8,629 nucleotides of DNA from Pseudobowmanella sp964228145 (GCA_964228145.1 CAXQZJ010000099.1:1-8629), one strand, 5' to 3'. Positions 1-6,069 are shown, numbered from the stretch's first letter. Notes: generated from the sequence alone by a model not told the origin. Translations and numbers: made by a program.

Positions 1-1035
1 ACTGGTGTGCAACTTACTTTGTCTTCCGCTGAACAGCAACGTTTGATTTGGTCAATTGGTGCCTCTATTGATGAAGCTAAACGGGAGCGTTATACCGATT
101 TTACCAGTGAAAGTGCGAATGCGCGTGTCTCTATTCCAGTGATGGATAACTGGTACTTCCGAGTTCAGGCAGATTATGAAGACTATGATTTGGATGAGGG
201 CACCTTAAACTTTGGCGGAACTCAGGTGCTAAATCAGACATCTTATGGTGCTGGTGTTGAATGGCGTCGATCAAACCAAAAATATATAGCTGTAACCTAC
301 AACTATGCTGATAGAGAGGCGGTAGAAGAGGAAGAGAAATATTGGGCCTTTGATTTGGCTTGGACTTTATCTGATCGTACTTCTATTCAAGCTAATTATG
401 GCAAGCGATTTTATGGGGTTGCCAAAGGCTTAACGATACAACACCAAAATCGCTCTGTAACAACCAGCATCACTCATAGTGAAGATGTTTCGACATTGAG
501 TCGATTGCAGGTCGAACAAGACTTTGGGGTTTATGCTTGCCCACAAGGTGCTGATGGCTTGGTCGACTGTGTTCGAACTGAAGCTGGATATGACCCGCTG
601 CCAGGTGAGTTTTTAGTCAACACTGTCACTGCCATACCTGAGTTAAATGAGGAAGTACGTTTTACTAAGTTGACAGCAGCGAACATAGCTTGGCAAGTTG
701 GTCCGAAATTAACGCTTGGGGCTGGCGTAAGCCATTCCGAAACTGATTACCTTGAGACCGAACGCTTCGGTGAATCAGATAGCGTTAACGTTTTTGCGGA
801 TTACGCGCTAAGCAGAAAGCACACTTTGAACGCGAGTCTGAGCAAAATTGACGCAGAAGGCAATGGGTTTACGATTGCCGGTGATAGCCTAAGTGCAGCT
901 TTTTCGTTGAGTAGTGAGTTGGGACGGAATTTATCTACCGGTGTTGCATATAGATATACAGATCGTGACAGCGACAGTGATTTTTATTCGATGAAAGAAA
1001 ATCGAATCAGCTTTACCGCCACCTATACATTCTAA
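1..1035 (+). CDS. Putative outer-membrane beta-barrel protein, 3' part (5' end outside window)
   Basis: The frame is open from the first base, so the GTG at position 7 is not a credible start and the gene begins upstream. The visible 344 residues are alternating polar/hydrophobic strands with many Tyr, Trp and Phe and short acidic turns, and they end in Ala-Thr-Tyr-Thr-Phe. That terminal aromatic pattern is the usual BAM recognition signal of outer-membrane barrels. A longer loop around 535-640 holds two cysteines (codons 538-540 and 568-570) that could form a disulfide, followed by a Gly-Glu-Phe-Leu-Val-Asn segment. The last strand pair (Tyr-Arg-Tyr-Thr-Asp-Arg-Asp-Ser, then the terminal strand) resembles the barrel proteins of exopolysaccharide/exosortase loci (EpsL or TIGR03016-like). 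That family placement is from memory and moderate. Barrel topology is well supported, but the substrate is unknown. A terminator lies 10 bases after the stop. Confidence 0.75.
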   Translation, partial: TGVQLTLSSAEQQRLIWSIGASIDEAKRERYTDFTSESANARVSIPVMDNWYFRVQADYEDYDLDEGTLNFGGTQVLNQTSYGAGVEWRRSNQKYIAVTYNYADREAVEEEEKYWAFDLAWTLSDRTSIQANYGKRFYGVAKGLTIQHQNRSVTTSITHSEDVSTLSRLQVEQDFGVYACPQGADGLVDCVRTEAGYDPLPGEFLVNTVTAIPELNEEVRFTKLTAANIAWQVGPKLTLGAGVSHSETDYLETERFGESDSVNVFADYALSRKHTLNASLSKIDAEGNGFTIAGDSLSAAFSLSSELGRNLSTGVAYRYTDRDSDSDFYSMKENRISFTATYTF

Positions 1036-1044
1036 AGTATTGAG

Positions 1045-1070
1045 AAAACCGGCATGTATGCCGGTTTTTT
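1045..1070 (+). terminator. Rho-independent terminator of the barrel gene
   Basis: A nine-base stem AAAACCGGC (1045-1053) pairs with GCCGGTTTT (1060-1068) around a six-base loop and runs into six T residues (1065-1070). It starts 10 bases after the barrel stop codon. The A-tract before the stem means it could also work on the - strand, ending transcripts coming from the opposite direction. Confidence 0.9.
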
Positions 1071-1378
1071 GTAGCCTAACTATCCGCATAAAATTGAATC
1101 GGCAATGGTTTTTAAAATTTCGTGTGTACCACGCAACGATATCTTGAAGTATTGACCACCAGAATGATTAAGTCCTAATCTGTAAGTGCTTTTTATCGTG
1201 GCGGGGTAAGTGTCATCGAGCCTTTACCAATAGGACCTGCGTCCTTCGATTGGGCGTTGAAAAAATGAAAGCATGTTTTCGACATAACGGTTGTTCGAAT
1301 TAGATTGCTTGCAAAAGAGATGCAACAAGGTGCCCTCATAGAACAGAGGGTTTACCTTAAGTTTAGTGCAGTCGATGA
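1071..1378. other. Region without an intact gene (308 bp)
   Basis: This stretch lies between the barrel terminator and the 45-residue gene. I find no intact gene in either direction and no tRNA-like or CRISPR-like structure. It holds only the broken - strand frame and the hairpin at 1227-1253, both listed separately. Several short + strand frames stop within about 20 codons. Confidence 0.6.
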
Positions 1379-1385
1379 CTAGTAG
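1080..1385 (-). pseudogene. Possible decayed gene fragment with one in-frame stop
   Basis: On the - strand one frame reads 53 codons (1385 to 1227), a TAA (1224-1226), then 47 more codons to a TAG (1080-1082). Both halves look protein-like. The part before the stop ends Gly-Arg-Arg-Ser-Tyr-Trp, and the part after begins Arg-Leu-Asp-Asp-Thr-Tyr-Pro. The second half includes Gly-Gly-Gln-Tyr-Phe-Lys-Ile-Ser-Leu-Arg-Gly-Thr-His-Glu-Ile-Leu. A single C-to-T change (CAA to TAA) would explain the break. No good start codon or ribosome binding site is visible; the first in-frame ATG is at 1274. The last segment faintly recalls the hydrophobic-Gly-Thr-x-Glu repeat of LAGLIDADG-type endonucleases, but no catalytic motif is seen, so I assign no function. 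About 100 codons with one stop may still be chance. Confidence 0.25.
1227..1253. repeat. Interrupted inverted repeat (hairpin)
   Basis: CCAAT-AGGAC (1227-1236), loop CTGC, then GTCCT (1241-1245), a three-base bulge TCG, and ATTGG (1249-1253). Ten base pairs form with one bulge. No T-run follows on the + side. It lies within the possible decayed frame on the - strand and may be either incidental or an RNA structure. Confidence 0.35.
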
Positions 1386-1516
1386 TTAAACCAGCTGATA
1401 ATACCGATGGCAATGACAATAAGAAGCCATTGTTCTTTGAGGTATTTACCCTGGTAGTAACCTTGTCGCCTGCGTTTTGTCACACTCTGCGGTGCGTTTT
1501 GGTTTTGTACTGACAT
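1379..1516 (-). CDS. Small single-pass membrane protein, 45 residues, unknown function
   Basis: This short frame begins ATG at 1516 and ends TAG at 1379-1381. An in-frame TAA lies seven codons upstream of the ATG, so the start is fixed, and a GGGA sits 8 bases before it as a modest ribosome binding site. The N-terminal 29 residues are polar, with a basic cluster Thr-Lys-Arg-Arg-Arg-Gln (residues 13-18). Residues 30-43 (Trp-Leu-Leu-Ile-Val-Ile-Ala-Ile-Gly-Ile-Ile-Ser-Trp-Phe) form one hydrophobic membrane segment ending almost at the C terminus. The positive-inside rule predicts a cytoplasmic N terminus. It lies 114 bases downstream of the ATPase gene on the same strand and may be co-transcribed or have its own promoter (about 1598). 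I do not recognise the family; comparison with homologues would decide whether it is real. Confidence 0.55.
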   Translation of the reverse strand: MSVQNQNAPQSVTKRRRQGYYQGKYLKEQWLLIVIAIGIISWFNY

Positions 1517-1630
1517 TTTGCCATTCCCGAGTCGTTACCCGCTGCTTTTAGTTTATTTATGTGCAGTCGGGACCGGTAATTTTTTGACCGATAAATGTAC
1601 AATACTTAATTCTATTTTAAATTCAACAAC
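1517..1630 (-). promoter_or_regulatory. AT-rich spacer with a possible promoter for the 45-residue gene
   Basis: On the - strand the sequence TTGAAT, 16 bases, TATTGT lies shortly after the ATPase stop codon and matches sigma70 boxes at 4/6 and 4/6. Further on, CGGT and ACCG flank an A/T loop and could form a short weak hairpin. No convincing terminator for the ATPase gene is visible, so read-through into the small gene is possible. Confidence 0.25.
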
Positions 1631-2644
1631 TTAATCAGACTTTAGACGGATGTAAGTCTTATATTTTTTGCGCAATAGGTTATCGATGTATTTCGTCAGT
1701 TTTAATTTGTGTTGCAGCGCATTGTCGAGGGTCTCAACCAGCTCATTCAACATGGCCTTGTAGTGCTCTACGTCTTTTAACTCTCGTACATCAGTCACAC
1801 CGGCTTCTTTGATGGGATCGTCTTTTTGTACGAACATTTCGTCAGAAACTTCTTTGGCGACTTCGGCAATAGCGGCCTCATCAAGCTTCTCAAGCTCTTC
1901 AAGAAAACCATACAACAAGGCTCTGTCGACAAAGGTATTTATTCGACGAGGGATGCCGCCAGTAAATTTATAAATTTCGGCATAGGCTTTGTCCGTGAAT
2001 AGAGGTGTGCCATTCCAACCCGCGTGATACATACGGTATTCGATATAATTTTTACACTCTTCTTCACTCAATGCAGAAAGGTGGCATGAGGCCACGATAC
2101 GCTGACGGAATTGTTCCATATTTGGTGCGCGCAGGATGTCCTGTAATTCGTCCTGACCGAGCAAAAAGCTTTGCAGTAAGGGTTTACCTTTGGCCTGAAA
2201 GTTAGACAGCATACGCAGTTCTTCGATGGTCTCAAGCGGTAGGTTTTGCGCTTCATCAACCAGCAGCAGGGCGCGCTTTCCGTTTTGATGCAGACCAGAC
2301 AGAAAGTTTTCCAGTTCGTTGAGGGTTTCTGTTTTACTTTTGCCGGCGATCTCGAGTTTGAATTTCTGCGCCACCATGCGCACCAGTTCATCGGGTGACA
2401 ATTTGGGGGTAACAATCTGGGCAGCAACAATATCGTGATCATCAATATCATTTAATAAAGAGTTAGCAATGGTTGTTTTACCGGTACCTATGCCCCCGGT
2501 AATGACGATAAACCCTTCCGCCTGAGCGAGTCCGTACTCAAGATACGAAAGGGCGCGTTTGTGCAACTTACTTGCGAAAAAGAACGCCGGATCAGGCGTT
2601 AGCTGGAAAGGTTTACTGTTTAAACCGTAATATTGCTCGTACAT
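1631..2644 (-). CDS. ExeA/XrtA-associated type AAA+ ATPase with C-terminal extension
   Basis: This is an ATPase of the ExeA/GspA family, closest by eye to the XrtA/PEP-CTERM-associated secretion ATPases (TIGR03015) and to MshM. Family members begin Met-Tyr-x-x-Tyr-Tyr-Gly-Leu, so I start at the ATG at 2644 (337 residues). The upstream in-frame ATG at 2656 directly abuts the AAAGGA ribosome binding site and so is unlikely; from 2644 the spacing is 12 bases, rather long. Visible motifs are Walker A Gly-Gly-Ile-Gly-Thr-Gly-Lys-Thr (about 50-57), Walker B Ala-Leu-Leu-Leu-Val-Asp-Glu-Ala-Gln (Asp130, Glu131), a sensor-like Leu-Leu-Gly-Gln-Asp-Glu (about 162-167) and Gly-Gly-Ile-Pro-Arg-Arg-Ile-Asn (about 229-236). 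From about 267 a 70-residue charged, probably helical tail exceeds the usual core. It is probably a cytoplasmic motor for surface-polymer or secretion machinery; the exact partner is unknown. It lies 63 bases after the 120-residue gene and is probably in one operon with it. Confidence 0.85.
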   Translation of the reverse strand: MYEQYYGLNSKPFQLTPDPAFFFASKLHKRALSYLEYGLAQAEGFIVITGGIGTGKTTIANSLLNDIDDHDIVAAQIVTPKLSPDELVRMVAQKFKLEIAGKSKTETLNELENFLSGLHQNGKRALLLVDEAQNLPLETIEELRMLSNFQAKGKPLLQSFLLGQDELQDILRAPNMEQFRQRIVASCHLSALSEEECKNYIEYRMYHAGWNGTPLFTDKAYAEIYKFTGGIPRRINTFVDRALLYGFLEELEKLDEAAIAEVAKEVSDEMFVQKDDPIKEAGVTDVRELKDVEHYKAMLNELVETLDNALQHKLKLTKYIDNLLRKKYKTYIRLKSD

Positions 2645-2707
2645 GGTGACACGCATTCCTTTAATTGAACGGCTAGCTTACGCGATCCGTCCGCAAAAAG
2701 GCAATGA

Positions 2708-3070
2708 TCAGCTGCTCAGGCGTGATGAATTTTTGTTCAGCTCCATGCAAAGCTTTTGCAGTGCGTTACCGTAAATGAATGGATTCTTGTCACCATCTAT
2801 GCAATAGAGTTGATGGAAGCGCAGTGCCTGACCCGAGGTTTCTGTGATCTGGTCGACGTACCTTTGCTGATGATCACTCATGGCCGCGCGTTCGTGCTCT
2901 ACCGCATTTCGAATCGACGTTAGTGCGTCCTGCTTAGGGTACTCTGATGCTTTTAGTGCCCAAGCTGACAAAGTTTGATGTACCCCACTAAACATATGCC
3001 GAACAAAGGGTGAACTGAATATCGCATACAGCACCGCAATTTCTAGCAGAATAATGAACCACTTCTTCAT
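2708..3070 (-). CDS. Small membrane-anchored or secreted protein, 120 residues, unknown function
   Basis: The start ATG at 3070 has a good ribosome binding site (GAAGG, 7 bases upstream). Residues 4-23 (Trp-Phe-Ile-Ile-Leu-Leu-Glu-Ile-Ala-Val-Leu-Tyr-Ala and onward) form one hydrophobic segment after Met-Lys-Lys. This could be a signal anchor; there is no clean signal peptidase I site and no lipobox. The remaining roughly 95 residues are soluble and mostly helical in appearance, and presumably periplasmic. The C-terminal part carries two cysteines (Tyr-Cys-Ile-Asp-Gly-Asp-Lys-Asn-Pro near 89-97, Lys-Leu-Cys-Met-Glu-Leu near 106-111), which could form a disulfide. It is first in the - strand group with the ATPase and the 45-residue gene. 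I do not recognise the family and give no function. Confidence 0.75.
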   Translation of the reverse strand: MKKWFIILLEIAVLYAIFSSPFVRHMFSGVHQTLSAWALKASEYPKQDALTSIRNAVEHERAAMSDHQQRYVDQITETSGQALRFHQLYCIDGDKNPFIYGNALQKLCMELNKNSSRLSS

Positions 3071-3408
3071 AACACAACCTTCACCAATGGGATGAATAGG
3101 ATAAAGGTTTGACTCGAATTGTACATAAATTGCACGTATGTAAAGTTATACCTAAGTGCCATGAATGGGTAAATTCGGGGGGAGGAACGGGAAGCCCTGG
3201 GTTTTCTTACAATACCTGGATATTTTATCTAGTGCTGTGTGTGTCACTTTAACTACAGATTACGTCTAATCGCACACATGAGATTAACAACATGGCAGTG
3301 TGACTTTTCAGGTTAACTTATCGGAACTTTGATTCAGCGCAGGTTATCTCTGCGCCACGGGTGTAAACTGGTATACTGACGGCAATTTAGCAATGAGACT
3401 GAATCAGA
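3071..3408. other. Divergent intergenic region (338 bp) between the unknown gene and ccoG
   Basis: The two flanking genes point away from each other, so promoters for both should lie here. I see an extended -10 element for ccoG (listed separately). On the - strand a possible TTTACA, 15 bases, TACAAT pair lies near 3120-3150, which is short-spaced and weak. A small inverted repeat GATTA-CGTC-TAATC (3258-3271) sits mid-region and could be an operator, with a TGTGTG/CACACA pair outside it. I found no FNR-type TTGAT-N4-ATCAA site, which one might expect for a cbb3-related gene. Confidence 0.5.
3369..3377 (+). promoter_or_regulatory. Extended -10 promoter for ccoG-srkA
   Basis: TGGTATACT is an extended -10 element (TG, one base, then TATACT, 5/6 to consensus). 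It lies 31 bases before the ccoG start, giving a predicted 5' leader of about 25 bases. No recognisable -35 box stands at the right distance, which is usual for extended -10 promoters. Confidence 0.55.
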
Positions 3409-4833
3409 ATGAGCGAACGAATTCCGGTTAAAAATATTCCTGCTGTAAAAATCCATAAACCGGATAGCAGTCAGCACAACAATGAATATTCGCCGCGTAG
3501 TCCCATCTACATGCGAGCAGTTAAAGGACCACTGGAGATATTTCGCAACTTCTTCGGTCTTTTTTTCGTTGCCCTGTTCGCTGCGTTACCTTGGATAACC
3601 TATAACGGCCAACAAGCCATTTTGTTTGATATCTACGAACAGCGATTCGATTTATTCTCGCTTACCCTTTGGCCGCAGGATTTAACTATTTTTGCGCTTA
3701 TTTTGATTGTGGCGGCTTATGGGCTGTTCTTTGTGACTACATTTGCCGGGCGTGTCTGGTGTGGTTTTATGTGCCCACAAACCGCATGGACCTTTATTTT
3801 TATGTGGTTTGAAGAAAAAATTGAAGGTAGCCGTAATAAGCGCATAAAGCTGGATCAGCGGAAGTTGGACTTTGACAAATTCTGGCGCAAATCATTAAAG
3901 CATTTTGCTTGGCTAGCGGTCGCATTGTTAACGGCGCTGACCTTTGTTGGTTACTTCACACCGATTAGAGCATTGTTTGCCGAGTTTTTTGTGTTAGAAG
4001 CCAGCGCCATGGCCATCGGCTTCGTCATCTTTTTTACTTTTTGTACCTATGGCAATGCGGGTTGGATGCGGGAAATTATGTGTACGCACATTTGTCCTTA
4101 TGCTCGTTTTCAATCTGTGATGTTCGACAAGGATACGCTGATTGTCGCTTATGACACCAAGCGCGGCGAAAAACGCGGCCCTCGTCGCCGTAAAATGACC
4201 GAACAAGAGCGCCAGGAGAAATCGCTGGGTGACTGTGTGGATTGTAATTTGTGTGTACAGGTTTGCCCGACCGGCATAGATATTCGTAATGGCCTTCAGT
4301 ACGAATGCATCAGTTGTGGTAAATGCGTTGATGCCTGCAACGACACCATGGACAAGATGGGATATCAGCGCGATTTGATTTCGTTTACCTCTGAACACAA
4401 ATTGGAAGGTAAGAAGACCAAGTTCTTGCGCCCTAAATTGATTGGTTATGCAGCCGTGATGGTCGTGATGTTAATTGTTATGTTTGCGCAAATGCTGACC
4501 AGACAATCGCTTGACGTGGATATTTTACGCGACAGAAATACCCTTTATCGCGAAACTTATGACGGGCTCATCGAGAACACTTACACCTTAAAAATTATGA
4601 ACCGAACGCAATTGCCGCAAACCTATCGCGTTGAGGTATCGGGGCTTGAAGGCCTGACATTAACGGGCACTGATAGGGTATCCATTGAAGGGGGTGAGTT
4701 GTTGTCCCTGCCAATCAGTGTGTCCGTGGAGGCCTGGGATCTGAAAGCGGTGAATGACATCCGGATTAGTATCATAGATACTGATGAGCCTGATGTTCGC
4801 ATCGACAAAGAGACAAAGTTCTTATACCGCTAA
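3409..4833 (+). CDS. ccoG: CcoG (FixG/RdxA) cytochrome cbb3 oxidase assembly protein, cupric reductase
   Basis: CcoG is an inner-membrane iron-sulfur protein that reduces Cu(II) to Cu(I) for insertion into cbb3-type oxidase (known for the family). The 474 residues carry hydrophobic segments near 45-62, 93-112, 165-184, 198-216 and 343-362. Membrane-side motifs are Trp-Cys-Gly-Phe-Met-Cys-Pro (Cys118, Cys122) and Cys-Thr-His-Ile-Cys-Pro (Cys225, Cys229). There are two complete ferredoxin clusters, Cys276/279/282/286-Pro and Cys300/303/306/310. The C-terminal 110 residues form the periplasmic Ig-like FixG_C domain. Length and motifs match the family with no missing ligand. The ribosome binding site is weak (TGAGA about 16 bases before the ATG). 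The stop overlaps the srkA start by one base (TAATG), indicating translational coupling. The ccoNOP and ccoHIS genes that often adjoin ccoG are not in this window. Confidence 0.96.
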   Translation: MSERIPVKNIPAVKIHKPDSSQHNNEYSPRSPIYMRAVKGPLEIFRNFFGLFFVALFAALPWITYNGQQAILFDIYEQRFDLFSLTLWPQDLTIFALILIVAAYGLFFVTTFAGRVWCGFMCPQTAWTFIFMWFEEKIEGSRNKRIKLDQRKLDFDKFWRKSLKHFAWLAVALLTALTFVGYFTPIRALFAEFFVLEASAMAIGFVIFFTFCTYGNAGWMREIMCTHICPYARFQSVMFDKDTLIVAYDTKRGEKRGPRRRKMTEQERQEKSLGDCVDCNLCVQVCPTGIDIRNGLQYECISCGKCVDACNDTMDKMGYQRDLISFTSEHKLEGKKTKFLRPKLIGYAAVMVVMLIVMFAQMLTRQSLDVDILRDRNTLYRETYDGLIENTYTLKIMNRTQLPQTYRVEVSGLEGLTLTGTDRVSIEGGELLSLPISVSVEAWDLKAVNDIRISIIDTDEPDVRIDKETKFLYR

Positions 4834-5810
4834 TGAATGATGATTTTAGTTTTTCCGGATTAGGCCCGGATTTGATTTTAGATGCCATTGAATCAACCGG
4901 CATCCGTGTAGAGTCCGGACTGCTGGCACTCAACAGCTACGAAAATCGCGTCTATCAGTTTGTCGCCGAAGACCGTGCTCGCTACGTGGTAAAGTTTTAT
5001 CGGCCAGCGCGATGGAGCAATGCACAAATTCTAGAAGAGCATGAATTTGCCGCGCAACTGGCCGAGGCAGAAATCCCAATGGTGGCACCATTGATATTGA
5101 TGGGTAAAACCTTGCATGAGTATCAGGGCTATCGCTTTGTGCTGTTTCCATCTGTGGGTGGTCGCCAATTCGAAAACGATAATTTGGAACAGCTTGAGTG
5201 GATGGGCCGTTTCATTGGCCGGATTCACAAGGTGGCAGCAAGCCAGCCTTTTAAGCATAGGCCGGCTATTGACACGGATTCCTACCTTCATCAGCCGTTG
5301 GCTTTGCTACGCCGCGGCAATCTGGTCCCCGCGCATCTCACCTCAGCATTTTTTACTATTGCCGATATGGTCGCAGAAAAAGCTGCGGCGGATTACCAGG
5401 TTGGCGAACTGATTCGATTGCATGGGGATTGCCACCCCGGTAATATTCTGTGGCGAGACGGTCCGAGTTTTGTTGATTTAGACGACAGTCGTAGCGGACC
5501 CGCTATTCAGGATCTGTGGATGATGCTGTCCGGAGACAGACAAGATCGTTTGCTGCAATTGGATGTACTACTTGAGGCCTATGAGGAATTTTGTGTATTT
5601 GACACAAAGCAGTTAGCCTTGATTGAACCGCTGCGAGCCATGCGTATGATTCATCATATGGGCTGGTTGGCTACCCGCTGGGATGATCCTGCCTTTCCTC
5701 GTGCCTTCCCCTGGTTCGGCTCAGATAAATATTGGGAACAGCAAATATTATCGTTGAAAGAACAAATGTCGGCGTTACAAGAGCCGGTGTTAAGCTTAAA
5801 ACCGCAATAA
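4833..5810 (+). CDS. srkA: Stress response kinase A (YihE/RdoA), Ser/Thr protein kinase
   Basis: SrkA is a cytoplasmic aminoglycoside-phosphotransferase-fold Ser/Thr kinase that in E. coli counters stress-induced programmed death (family knowledge). The protein is 325 residues against 328 in E. coli and is collinear over its length. Diagnostic stretches are Asn-Ser-Tyr-Glu-Asn-Arg-Val-Tyr-Gln-Phe (34-43), Val-Val-Lys-Phe-Tyr-Arg-Pro with probable ATP-binding Lys54, Ile-Leu-Glu-Glu-His (66-70), Phe-Pro-Ser-Val-Gly-Gly-Arg-Gln-Phe (105-113), the catalytic loop His-Gly-Asp-Cys-His-Pro-Gly-Asn (197-204, Asp199), and the metal-binding Asp-Leu-Asp-Asp (215-218). All key residues are present. The start overlaps the ccoG stop, so the pair is one transcription unit. 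In E. coli srkA is directly upstream of dsbA; here riboswitch-btuB stands between them. No terminator is visible after the stop. Confidence 0.96.
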   Translation: MNDDFSFSGLGPDLILDAIESTGIRVESGLLALNSYENRVYQFVAEDRARYVVKFYRPARWSNAQILEEHEFAAQLAEAEIPMVAPLILMGKTLHEYQGYRFVLFPSVGGRQFENDNLEQLEWMGRFIGRIHKVAASQPFKHRPAIDTDSYLHQPLALLRRGNLVPAHLTSAFFTIADMVAEKAAADYQVGELIRLHGDCHPGNILWRDGPSFVDLDDSRSGPAIQDLWMMLSGDRQDRLLQLDVLLEAYEEFCVFDTKQLALIEPLRAMRMIHHMGWLATRWDDPAFPRAFPWFGSDKYWEQQILSLKEQMSALQEPVLSLKPQ

Positions 5811-5826
5811 AATCAGCAGTTAAGAC

Positions 5827-5854
5827 TTGTTCAATTATACCCTGGAGTTATACT
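5827..5854 (+). promoter_or_regulatory. Sigma70-like promoter for riboswitch-btuB
   Basis: TTGTTC (5827-5832), a 16-base spacer and TATACT (5849-5854) give a -35 match of 3/6 and a -10 match of 5/6. The predicted transcription start, about 5860-5862, falls just before the first base of the riboswitch P1 stem (5863), which supports the call. Read-through from ccoG-srkA could also enter the riboswitch. Confidence 0.5.
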
Positions 5855-5862
5855 GGGGCTTA

Positions 5863-6025
5863 GTTCAGGTGCTTTTTGTTATAGAAAAGTTAAACGGGAA
5901 GTTTGTGAAAAGCAAACGCTGCCCCCGCAACGGTAAATCAACTTAGCCAGTTCATAAACCACTGTGCATTGCATGGGAAGGAGGACTGGTCAGCAATGTT
6001 GATAAGCCCGGATACCGGCCTGAAT
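5863..6025 (+). promoter_or_regulatory. Cobalamin (AdoCbl-type) riboswitch aptamer
   Basis: The leader carries the conserved cobalamin aptamer elements in order. The P1 left arm GTTCAGG is at 5863-5869, followed by AACGGGAA (about 5893-5900) and GCTGCCCCCGCAACGGTAA (about 5919-5937). Next come the CCACTG block (about 5959-5964), GGGAAGG (about 5975-5981) and the B12 box AGCCCGGATACCGGCC (6005-6020). The B12 box matches the consensus AGYCMGGAGACCKGCC at all but one position. The P1 right arm CCTGAAT (6019-6025) closes the domain. Binding of a B12 form is expected to switch off btuB. This supports the B12 assignment of the receptor independently of its protein sequence. Confidence 0.95.
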
Positions 6026-6069
6026 CAGGCCCGGCATTGCCGGTAATATCCAGCGCTCGGCGGGAGCGC
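6017..6069 (+). promoter_or_regulatory. Expression platform of the riboswitch: three consecutive hairpins
   Basis: Three stems follow or overlap the aptamer end. GGCCTG-AAT-CAGGCC (6017-6022 with 6026-6031) shares bases with both the B12 box and the P1 right arm, so it cannot form together with P1. CCGGC-ATT-GCCGG (6031-6035 with 6039-6043) follows. GCGCTC-GGCGG-GAGCGC (6053-6058 with 6064-6069) lies just before the btuB ribosome binding site. None is followed by a T-run, so control is probably at translation start rather than by termination; this is inference from base pairing done by eye. Confidence 0.55.

Noticed and set aside
7..9. GTG as the start of the barrel gene
   Set aside because: The frame is open to the window edge, and no signal peptide follows, as an outer-membrane protein would need. 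The gene is truncated by the window.
1578..1610. Plus-strand TTGACC promoter pointing into the ATPase 3' end
   Set aside because: The -35 box is good, but at 17 bases the -10 position is TAATTC with only two matches, and the direction is antisense to the gene.
3067..3174. Short - strand frame (about 31 residues from an ATG at about 3162) whose TGA overlaps the ATG of the 120-residue gene
   Set aside because: There is no ribosome binding site before its ATG, the composition is unconvincing, and the 120-residue gene has its own good ribosome binding site. The overlap looks accidental.
3071..3408. FNR/Anr box upstream of ccoG
   Set aside because: TTGAT occurs near 3330, but the matching ATCAA half-site at four bases spacing is absent.
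3994..4398. Long - strand reading frame inside ccoG
   Set aside because: It lies antisense to the conserved Cys-rich domain of ccoG, with no ribosome binding site or family resemblance. It is a shadow of the real gene.
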